DNA from: Acidaminococcaceae bacterium
Lineage (GTDB): Bacteria > Bacillota > Negativicutes > Acidaminococcales > Acidaminococcaceae
DNA length: 12,080 nt
Direction of reading: 5' to 3'
Assembly (NCBI GenBank): GCA_022653215.1
Contig: JALCSJ010000055.1
Coordinates: 1-12,080 of the forward strand
Positions within the stretch are counted from its first letter, which is position 1, and each line of letters opens with the position of its first letter. This document shows positions 1-5,238 of the stretch, piece after piece. The notes beneath the pieces were generated by a model. That model did no database searches and was not told the origin of the DNA. It saw only the letters and a list, made by a program, of their open reading frames with translations. The translations under genes were made by a program, and so were the position numbers.

Positions 1-55
1 AATCCCATCATTAAAGCATCAACCCAAAGGTTGACCCCTCTCCCGGGTAACACAT

Positions 56-90
56 AAAAAAACATAGGAACGTTACACCCCGTTCCTATG
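56..90 (-). terminator. Rho-independent terminator of the LysM gene
   Basis: On the minus strand a perfect 10-bp stem (81-90 with 63-72, arm CATAGGAACG) with an 8-base loop is followed directly by seven T residues (62-56). It lies 16 bases beyond the stop of the LysM gene, so it should end that transcript. Confidence 0.85.
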
Positions 91-106
91 CCTATGTGAA
101 AGAGGC

Positions 107-397
107 TTATCTCTGAGCCACCTTATTCTGTTCCATTCTAACAGGAACAATAATCTTTTGACCGGGTTGCAAAACCTCACTGCCGGTCAATTTGTTTTCT
201 TGTTCAATGCGGTAAATAACTTCCCGCACATCTTCATTCTTTTCTGTCCACCGTCCGGCAATCGTCCAGAGGCTGTCTCCTTGATGCACGGTAATCTGTT
301 CCTTATGCATAGGTACAGTGGATGCTTCCATATTAATTACTCCATAGCAGGAAAATATTGTAAGACACACAAGTAGTGTCAAGAAAATTTTTTTCAT
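107..397 (-). CDS. Small exported LysM-domain protein, YneA-like (putative SOS cell-division inhibitor)
   Basis: The 96-residue protein has a hydrophobic N-terminal signal or anchor segment (about residues 3-22) and a single LysM domain (about 35-86) with the typical GDSLWTIA start and an LQPGQKIIVP end. LysM domains bind peptidoglycan, so the protein probably acts outside the membrane at the cell wall. Small size, one N-terminal hydrophobic segment and one LysM domain match the architecture of B. subtilis YneA, the LexA-controlled division suppressor. The ATG at 397 follows an AAAGGCGG ribosome binding site 9 bases upstream. The gene stands alone between its own promoters and terminator, and lexA is not in the window. 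A LexA-like box lies in its leader, and NrdR-like boxes lie further upstream. A Cys at residue 17 hints at a lipobox but the context (IFSC) is poor. The LysM assignment is firm; the YneA role is inference from architecture and the upstream box. Confidence 0.85.
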   Translation of the reverse strand: MKKIFLTLLVCLTIFSCYGVINMEASTVPMHKEQITVHQGDSLWTIAGRWTEKNEDVREVIYRIEQENKLTGSEVLQPGQKIIVPVRMEQNKVAQR

Positions 398-416
398 TTT
401 TATTACCGCCTTTCTA

Positions 417-430
417 TAAACCTTTGTTCG
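417..430 (-). promoter_or_regulatory. LexA-like operator (SOS box) in the LysM leader
   Basis: The minus strand reads CGAACAAAGGTTTA. This matches the Gram-positive LexA consensus CGAACRNRYGTTYC at 12 of 14 positions, keeping both half-site cores (GAAC-4-GTTT). It starts about 10 bases downstream of the -10 hexamer at 441-446, where a bound repressor would block initiation. YneA-type genes are classic LexA targets, which supports the call. One box in an AT-rich region could still be chance. Confidence 0.5.
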
Positions 431-440
431 ATTTGTTTAT

Positions 441-469
441 ATAATAGCATAGTCAATTTGATTTTGCAA
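441..469 (-). promoter_or_regulatory. Proximal promoter of the LysM gene
   Basis: On the minus strand, -35 TTGCAA (469-464), a 17-base spacer and -10 TATTAT (446-441) preceded by TGC form an extended -10 promoter. Predicted start is near 434, giving a leader of about 37 bases that contains the LexA-like box. Confidence 0.6.
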
Positions 470-528
470 GAGAAAATGCGAAAATTTGTTTGTTCTGTTT
501 GTTTTGTTGTTTTTCCCTTTTGCAAGAG
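462..528. repeat. Exact 11-bp direct repeat TTTTGCAAGAG (462-472 and 518-528)
   Basis: Two identical 11-base copies start 56 bases apart. One covers the -35 hexamer of the proximal promoter and the other lies in the initiation region of the distal promoter. They could be a regulator site or the remains of a promoter duplication; no function is shown. Confidence 0.5.
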
Positions 529-529
529 C

Positions 530-558
530 ATTATAGCATCATATTGTGTTTTTGTAAA
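530..558 (-). promoter_or_regulatory. Distal promoter toward the LysM gene, overlapping the NrdR-like boxes
   Basis: On the minus strand, -35 TTTACA (558-553), a 17-base spacer and -10 TATAAT (535-530) with an upstream TGC give a near-consensus extended promoter. The only gene downstream on this strand before a terminator is the LysM gene. One NrdR-like box (534-549) covers the spacer and touches the -10, and a second (566-581) lies just upstream of the -35. Confidence 0.65.
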
Positions 559-581
559 GTAGTACATACAATATGTTGTGT
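534..581 (-). promoter_or_regulatory. Tandem NrdR-like boxes upstream of the LysM gene
   Basis: Box 566-581 (ATACAATATGTTGTGT) matches the published NrdR consensus acaCwAtATaTwGtgt at 14 of 16 positions. Box 534-549 matches at 11 of 16, with its right half complete. The boxes are offset by exactly 32 bases, about three helical turns, as usual for paired NrdR sites. The pair upstream of nrdD has the same 32-base offset and, read on the minus strand, the same order of a strong distal and weak proximal box. NrdR is an ATP-cone repressor that responds to dATP/ATP. Confidence 0.6.
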
Positions 582-627
582 TTTATGGGAATAAGCAAAA
601 AGATTAAGTCTGTTTGGAAAACCATAC

Positions 628-690
628 AAAAAAAGAACCTCCGAGAAAAGGATGAAATAATGCTACTTCATTCTTAACGCGGAAGCTCCT
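628..690 (-). terminator. Terminator of the secreted-protein gene
   Basis: On the minus strand AGGAGCTTCCG (690-680) pairs with CGGAGGTTCT (643-634), giving ten pairs with two G-U and one bulge, and seven T follow (634-628). Inside lies a second arm, 675-667 with 656-648, of nine positions with one mismatch. It starts 50 bases beyond the stop at 741. Confidence 0.6.
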
Positions 691-740
691 ATTTGATGGA
701 AGATTAAAACAATACCATCACTTTACTGCTTTTTACTGCT

Positions 741-1316
741 TTAATTTTGCGCCCCTGTTACTAAATATTCATCACCATTTTTAAACCAGCTAAGAGTCAC
801 GAGTCGGCTGCCTTTATCCCTAAACAGCACAGCTTCTCTATTCCTGATTTGCAAAGGACTGTTAAATACGTTAACCTTTTCAAACCCGGAAACCGGAAGT
901 AACCCGATTTGGCCTTCTTCATTTAGTCCTACAATATCAAGACTGTTGAGAGAAGTCTTGCCAGTGCCTCTTTTACCATATCCTAAAATCAAAAGGTCTT
1001 CTTTGTTGTCCCGAAAATTGATTTTATACAAAGCATATTCATACCCTTTGTTGAAATCAGCCAGAAACACATCTTCCCCTTCTGAACAGGCAACCAGTAG
1101 GGTTCTGTCCTCTGTATCCATGTGAGTAACAATTGCTTTAACTTTTTTTTGCTCAGTATCACTGAATTTGACGAACAATGGGGTTTGCAGCTGGCCCTGA
1201 TCTGTGAAAGCATACTTGGTAGCAAAATATTGAGCTGCAATACCTGATTTTATGGGTATTAACCAGCAAATCATTGCCATTAAGCCAAAAGGCAACAGTT
1301 TGATAATCTTTTTCAT
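741..1316 (-). CDS. Secreted protein of unknown function
   Basis: I do not recognise this 191-residue protein. It starts with a signal peptide: KK at residues 2-3, a hydrophobic stretch at about 8-21, and possible cleavage near GIAA (25-28). The mature part (about 165 residues) has no Cys pairs beyond a single Cys, no metal or catalytic motif, and alternates short charged and beta-like stretches, suggesting a beta-rich extracytoplasmic domain. A GTG at 1325 is open upstream, but the AAGGAG site (1330-1325) overlaps it. The ATG at 1316 lies 8 bases after that site and is the better start. The gene is transcribed away from the MocR-like regulator across a shared 160-base region, an arrangement in which the regulator often controls its divergent neighbour; that link is inference. 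Confidence 0.8.
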   Translation of the reverse strand: MKKIIKLLPFGLMAMICWLIPIKSGIAAQYFATKYAFTDQGQLQTPLFVKFSDTEQKKVKAIVTHMDTEDRTLLVACSEGEDVFLADFNKGYEYALYKINFRDNKEDLLILGYGKRGTGKTSLNSLDIVGLNEEGQIGLLPVSGFEKVNVFNSPLQIRNREAVLFRDKGSRLVTLSWFKNGDEYLVTGAQN

Positions 1317-1354
1317 GTTCTTCACTCCTTGGGCAATATTAGTCTGTATTTTTC

Positions 1355-1383
1355 ATTATACTAAGATTTATTCCCAAAAACAA
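1355..1383 (-). promoter_or_regulatory. Promoter of the secreted-protein gene
   Basis: The minus strand has -35 TTGTTT (1383-1378), a 17-base spacer and a perfect -10 TATAAT (1360-1355). Predicted start is near 1348, about 32 bases before the ATG. Confidence 0.55.
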
Positions 1384-1404
1384 GTTAGAGACAATTTATC
1401 TTCC

Positions 1405-1422
1405 AAAGTCCTCAATGACTTT
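1405..1422. promoter_or_regulatory. Candidate operator: inverted repeat AAAGTC-6-GACTTT
   Basis: A perfect 6-bp inverted repeat with a 6-base centre lies between the two divergent promoters, in the -35 area of the regulator gene. It could be a site for the regulator's own winged helix. Its short arms make chance possible. Confidence 0.35.
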
Positions 1423-1428
1423 CATCTA

Positions 1429-1437
1429 TGTTATAAT
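1429..1437 (+). promoter_or_regulatory. Extended -10 promoter of the MocR-like gene
   Basis: TGTTATAAT is a perfect -10 hexamer (1432-1437) with the TGn extension. No good -35 is visible at 16-18 bases, as expected for an extended -10 or activator-dependent promoter. The start would be about 33 bases before the ATG. Confidence 0.5.
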
Positions 1438-1476
1438 AATTTTATACGAGGCGAAATCCGCTCAGGAGGTAAATTC

Positions 1477-2826
1477 ATGCCCACAGTTTTTAATTTCCGT
1501 GTAAAAGAAAAAGCTGGTCCCCTTTACAAACAATTGGCTTTGTATTTTCAGCAGGAAATTCTCAAGAAACATCTAAAAGCAGAAGATAAGTTACCCTCTA
1601 TAAGGGAATTGACTACTGACTTAAATATAAGTCGAACCACGGTACTTTCCGCCTATCAGGAACTATTAAGTTTAGGTTATATCAAAAGTGTTCCTCATAT
1701 AGGCTATCTTGTTGCCTTTCCGGAAAATTTTGCCAAGCAAACCATTGTGTCTCACAGCAGCAATGATGTCCCTGCTATTAAATATAATTTTTCCAACAAC
1801 TACATTGATACCAATACTTTCGATACAAGTTTATGGCGCCGCTATTTGAGCCGGGTTCTCAGTACCCCCAGCACTTTAGCCGGCTATGGCGATCCTCAGG
1901 GAGAATTTTATTTACGCAAAGTTCTAGCTAAATACAGCTATGATTCCAGAGGAGTGGTTTGTACTCCCGACCAAATTATCGTAGGAGCCGGACTACAAAG
2001 CTTATTAGATATCATTCTGCCCCTTTTAGTCCATGGTGAAAAATCCGTTGGACTGGAGGAACCCGGTTTCCCACAGGCTGAACAAATTTTAAAAAATTTT
2101 GGTTGGCACAAAGTATCTTTTAACCCGGAAAACTTTTCTCTTACTACTGTTCCCAGACTAATTATCATTAGTCCTTCTAATCCTTATAAAGGCAGCAATC
2201 TTAATGATAAAGCCCAAAAAAACCTTATTGCCATTTCTCAACTACCCAATCATTATTTGATTGAAGACGATTATAATGGTGAATTTCGCTATTTAGCTAC
2301 TCCTACCCCTGCCCTTTACAGCTTTGGAAACAGCGAACAAATACTTTATCTGGGTTCTTTTTCCCGTACCATGCTTCCTTCTTTACGGATAAGCTATCTT
2401 GTACTGCCTCAGCCACTTCTGCCTATGTATGAAAAAGTCAAAAAAAATTATAATCAAACTTCTTCTACTATTGAACAATTAGCTTTGGCTAAATATATTG
2501 AAGATGGCTGTCTTGCTAAACATGTAAAAAAACTCCGGTCTTTATATAAAAAGAAAAATGCTTTGTTACGAAAAGCTTTAAAAAAATATTTTCGCTCTCA
2601 GGTTACGATTTTAAATTTCACCAGTGGATTACATTTGCACATAGCGATTAAAAGCCGCTATGGAGCTGATGTACTTGCTTCCAAGGCTTTGCAAAGCGGC
2701 ATAAAAATCATTCCCGTACTGGGTGGCAAAACTGAATATCCCGAATTTCTGTTGTCTTTTGCCGGTATAGCCGAAAAAGACATTGATAAAAGTATTAAAG
2801 CTCTGCAAAAAGTCTTTCGGAATTGA
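1477..2826 (+). CDS. MocR/GabR-type transcriptional regulator (GntR wHTH + aminotransferase-like domain) with Arg at the PLP-lysine position
   Basis: The 449-residue protein combines a GntR winged helix-turn-helix (about 9-80, with PLYKQLA, LPSIREL and the recognition segment ISRTTVLSAYQEL) and a fold-type I aminotransferase-like domain (about 105-449). Family members sense PLP or amino-acid ligands and regulate vitamin B6, GABA or related genes. The start is the ATG at 1477, 7 bases after a perfect AGGAGG; the frame is open further upstream but that part overlaps the divergent promoters. The Asp that contacts the pyridine nitrogen is probably in IEDDYNGEFRY (262-272). The segment that normally reads G-[TS]-F-S-K-T reads GSFSRT (293-298) here, so Arg297 replaces the Schiff-base Lys. 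The preceding loop is also divergent (ISPSNPYKG, where TPSHQ-P-G is usual). It may bind PLP weakly, non-covalently or not at all. The closest named relatives are GabR and PdxR, but no biosynthetic target gene lies next to it. Confidence 0.9.
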   Translation: MPTVFNFRVKEKAGPLYKQLALYFQQEILKKHLKAEDKLPSIRELTTDLNISRTTVLSAYQELLSLGYIKSVPHIGYLVAFPENFAKQTIVSHSSNDVPAIKYNFSNNYIDTNTFDTSLWRRYLSRVLSTPSTLAGYGDPQGEFYLRKVLAKYSYDSRGVVCTPDQIIVGAGLQSLLDIILPLLVHGEKSVGLEEPGFPQAEQILKNFGWHKVSFNPENFSLTTVPRLIIISPSNPYKGSNLNDKAQKNLIAISQLPNHYLIEDDYNGEFRYLATPTPALYSFGNSEQILYLGSFSRTMLPSLRISYLVLPQPLLPMYEKVKKNYNQTSSTIEQLALAKYIEDGCLAKHVKKLRSLYKKKNALLRKALKKYFRSQVTILNFTSGLHLHIAIKSRYGADVLASKALQSGIKIIPVLGGKTEYPEFLLSFAGIAEKDIDKSIKALQKVFRN

Positions 2827-2851
2827 GGACCTTTCTACAATATGTTATAAT
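2823..2851 (+). promoter_or_regulatory. Promoter of the secreted protein / helical protein unit
   Basis: -35 TTGAGG (2823-2828, overlapping the regulator's stop codon), a 17-base spacer and a perfect -10 TATAAT (2846-2851) with the TGn extension. The start would be near 2858, leaving a 34-base leader. The downstream pair can thus be expressed independently of the regulator gene. Confidence 0.6.
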
Positions 2852-2891
2852 TAAAAGATATATATGAACATCAATTCAAGGAGGTTTTACT

Positions 2892-3503
2892 ATGAAAAAA
2901 TTATTAACCAGTCTGGTTACTTTCGTTATGTTGCTTGCTATCCCCGGTTTTTCTTCTGCGGAAAAATCTCAGCAGAAAGATAAGAGCTATGATTTTTCCC
3001 GTATCAAAAGTGCCACAATAACCACCATTAAAGCTCAGCCCTATAGTGAAGCCACCTACAAAGCTGATTTTGACCTGGCAGGCAAAGTAAACACCGCTTT
3101 GAAAAATGCTTTGTCCGGCAGAAACATAAAGGTTGGAGGCGCCACCCTTGGCTCTCTTGCTAAACACTCAGTTAACATTGCTGTCAGCGTAGAAGGGCTG
3201 GGAGTATTTACTGTCCACGAAGATGCCTATGACGAAACTAGAACTGTTGATAAAAAAACCGTTGGCAAAGATGAAAACGGTAAAGACGTAGTAGTAACTG
3301 TTCCCACGGAAGAAGTTGTGCACCATCCTGCCAAAGATGTACCCCATGCCGTAGCAATTTTAAATTTCCGTGTTACTGACAGCGTTACAGGCAAAGACAT
3401 TTGCTCAGTTCGGGACAGCAGAGAACGCAACGATGAAACAGATACTTCCGGCATGTTAGGCCGTATTTGCAGAGATTTTGCCAAAACAATTTCCAAGAAT
3501 TAA
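2892..3503 (+). CDS. Secreted protein of unknown function
   Basis: The 203-residue protein starts with a clear type I signal peptide (KK at 2-3, hydrophobic 4-20, probable cleavage after SSA at 21-23). The mature part opens with YDFSRIKSATITTI and has a charged middle rich in VT/KD/EE with two His (about 144-145), and ends in a helical segment (GMLGRICRDFAKTI). The order of strand, helix (LAGKVNTALKNAL) and strand recalls small periplasmic or cell-surface domains that bind other envelope parts, but I recognise no family. Two Cys lie near the end. The ATG follows a strong AAGGAGG (2878-2884) by 7 bases. The gene is 27 bases upstream of the next one and probably cotranscribed with it. Confidence 0.8.
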   Translation: MKKLLTSLVTFVMLLAIPGFSSAEKSQQKDKSYDFSRIKSATITTIKAQPYSEATYKADFDLAGKVNTALKNALSGRNIKVGGATLGSLAKHSVNIAVSVEGLGVFTVHEDAYDETRTVDKKTVGKDENGKDVVVTVPTEEVVHHPAKDVPHAVAILNFRVTDSVTGKDICSVRDSRERNDETDTSGMLGRICRDFAKTISKN

Positions 3504-3530
3504 ACACTAGTATAAAAAGGACCGTATTAT

Positions 3531-5132
3531 ATGACTCAAGCAAAAAAAGAAAAGGCTCCCTGGTTAACAGGGGAAAGCCTTTTCACTTATGTAAAAAATA
3601 ATATTGATGAAGAAGGTTATTTTGCTTCGGACACTTTACCGGACCGTTCTGCCGACACACCCGGCTCCCAGATTGGTATGGAGCTTGGCTCTGAAGACGG
3701 ATTTGCTTCGGTATTTACCAATGAAGAAAAAGAACCCTTAACTAAGAAAATTTTTGACCTGACACAAAATTACAGTAACGACCCAACTGAGGCCAATGCT
3801 TTTTCTTTGTATTATGAAGTCTGTGCCTCCGACTGTATTTTATACCATGAAACTCTTTTGAACAAGCTTGCTCAGGACAAAATTTCTCCGGCTCTGCAAA
3901 ATTTAGCTATAGAGTTTCTTTATCACGCACCGGAACGGGAAGCAGTAAAATTTGCTATTTTAGTTTGCGGCTTAAGTCTTTTGAATTTAGACAATCCCGT
4001 ACAAGCTAAAAAACTGCACGAAGATTTATTGCTTCTGTCCCGGTGTGAAGAGTTCACTGTCCATGTTATTTATGCCTGTGAGCTCAATCACGAACTTAGC
4101 CAGGATGATTTCTGGAACATTATGACTCATACCAATGGCTGGGGCAAAATTTATGCCATGGAATCCTATAATTTTGATACTCAAGAAAAACGTGACTGGC
4201 TGTTAGCCTATGGCAGTGATATTTCTGTACTCTTTCCGACAATTGCTTTAAATATTATTAAAGATGGTCATTTGACTGAAGCTGCAGAGCGTCCGATTCT
4301 TAGTAAAGAGCTTGTGATTGGGATGCTGCGCACCATTACCTATTATGTTATTTTGCTTTTTGACACAAAGGGGGAAAATGAAGAAGAAGAAAATGATGTT
4401 TTGCCTGTTATAGACTTGGCTGATTTGCTAGGCAAAATACTTAAATCTGCTAAAAAGCATTGCAATCGGCTGGAGCTTGCCTACTGGCTCTATCGATTGA
4501 CAGAATTATTAAATGTTATTGCCGAAAATCAAAAATGGGAAATCCTTGGTGCCAATCAGTGCCATCTGCTTCTAAGCGAAGCTGAACAACTTCTCTTTAG
4601 TAAAGATTGGCGTCTGGATATCATAGAAAACCTTATAGACAGAAAAGGCCGCATTAATTATATGGTCATAGAATTTGCCTTAGATATTGGATTGGATATT
4701 AATAAGGAATTGCTGGCTCTGCTCAAAGAAGACCCTCAGCGCACAGAGCTCTACAGTGTTCTTTTGCAGGCTAAAGACAAACGTATCTTTAATACTGCCT
4801 TAAGTCTGGCAAAAAAGAATCTTGCCAGTTATATGAAAGATGCCCGTTGTCTGAGTCCCATTCTTGGCGCGCTCAGCAATAAACCAGGTGTAGGCAGAGA
4901 ATTTATTGCAGCAGGTTTAACCTCTATATTCGATGTCACCCGAGCTGCTGCCATTAACGCTCTGGAGAAATGGCCTGCCAAAAATATTACTCCCACTTTA
5001 CGTTTGAGCCTTATTAAAGGCAAGGAACTTTGCCAAAATCCTTATCTTACTTTTAGAATTGATGCAATTTTAAACAACAAAAAACTAGACATCAATTCTT
5101 TCTTGGAAGATTTAGTCCACGAAAACGATTAA
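3531..5132 (+). CDS. Large helical (HEAT-like) cytoplasmic protein of unknown function
   Basis: The 533-residue protein has no signal peptide or membrane segment and is rich in Leu, Ala and Glu in a helix-turn-helix rhythm over most of its length, most like an alpha-solenoid (HEAT/ARM-like) scaffold. The segment NGWGKIYAMESY (202-213) followed by RDWLL (221-225) recalls a Firmicute family sometimes annotated as 'limonene hydroxylase'; I see no oxygenase motif and consider that name unfounded. An acidic run (EEEE at 284-287) marks a probable surface loop, and the first 70 residues look less ordered. The ATG at 3531 follows AAGGA by 9 bases. It lies 27 bases after the secreted-protein gene, so the two are probably one transcript ended by the hairpin at 5171. 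A binding or adaptor role is inference only. Confidence 0.75.
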   Translation: MTQAKKEKAPWLTGESLFTYVKNNIDEEGYFASDTLPDRSADTPGSQIGMELGSEDGFASVFTNEEKEPLTKKIFDLTQNYSNDPTEANAFSLYYEVCASDCILYHETLLNKLAQDKISPALQNLAIEFLYHAPEREAVKFAILVCGLSLLNLDNPVQAKKLHEDLLLLSRCEEFTVHVIYACELNHELSQDDFWNIMTHTNGWGKIYAMESYNFDTQEKRDWLLAYGSDISVLFPTIALNIIKDGHLTEAAERPILSKELVIGMLRTITYYVILLFDTKGENEEEENDVLPVIDLADLLGKILKSAKKHCNRLELAYWLYRLTELLNVIAENQKWEILGANQCHLLLSEAEQLLFSKDWRLDIIENLIDRKGRINYMVIEFALDIGLDINKELLALLKEDPQRTELYSVLLQAKDKRIFNTALSLAKKNLASYMKDARCLSPILGALSNKPGVGREFIAAGLTSIFDVTRAAAINALEKWPAKNITPTLRLSLIKGKELCQNPYLTFRIDAILNNKKLDINSFLEDLVHEND

Positions 5133-5170
5133 CAAAAATAACAAGCTTCTAGATGACCTGCTATAACAGT

Positions 5171-5223
5171 AAAAGGGGCCGTAACCCAATGACACAAAGT
5201 CATTATGTTACGGCCCCTTTTTT
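5171..5223. terminator. Bidirectional terminator between the helical-protein gene and ftsH
   Basis: A 15-bp stem (5171-5185 with 5207-5221), then a 2x2 internal loop, a further 6-bp stem (5188-5193 with 5199-5204) and a 5-base loop. Six T follow on the plus strand, and the A-run at 5171-5174 gives T residues on the minus strand. It serves two converging genes. Confidence 0.9.
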
Positions 5224-5238
5224 GCAGATTATTTATAT

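Larger units (their letters stand above)
398..740. other. 343-base regulatory intergenic region
   Basis: There is no convincing gene here. From left to right it holds the leader of the LysM gene with a LexA-like box (417-430), a proximal promoter (441-469), an A-rich leader on the minus strand, a distal promoter (530-558) embedded in two NrdR-like boxes (534-581), about 45 unassigned bases (582-627), the terminator of the upstream gene (628-690), and a tandem TTTACTGCTT repeat (722-731 and 732-741) that runs into the stop codon at 741-743. Confidence 0.7.

Noticed and set aside
1..57. Protein-like open frames on both strands at the left edge, and a 6-bp hairpin (19-34)
   Set aside because: One plus frame runs from the edge to a TAA at 55-57 and a minus frame is open to the edge, but they mirror each other. 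The minus frame would start against the terminator without room for a ribosome binding site. Too short to call either.
401..451. 15-codon minus-strand reading frame (MLLYKQIEQ...) just before the LysM gene
   Set aside because: It starts within the promoter region, upstream of the predicted proximal start, and has no ribosome binding site. Length is compatible with chance.
1252..1476. 75-residue N-terminal extension of the MocR-like protein
   Set aside because: It would overlap the divergent gene and both promoters; AGGAGG before the ATG at 1477 and the position of the winged helix decide the shorter start.
2835..2850. NrdR-box resemblance (TACAATATGTT) upstream of the secreted-protein gene at 2892
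   Set aside because: Only about 10 of 16 positions match, the right half is lost, no partner box lies 32 bases away, and the bases are explained by the extended -10 promoter.
3531..5132. 'Limonene hydroxylase' annotation for the helical protein
   Set aside because: Some relatives seem to carry this name, but no flavin, heme, iron or nucleotide-binding motif is visible.
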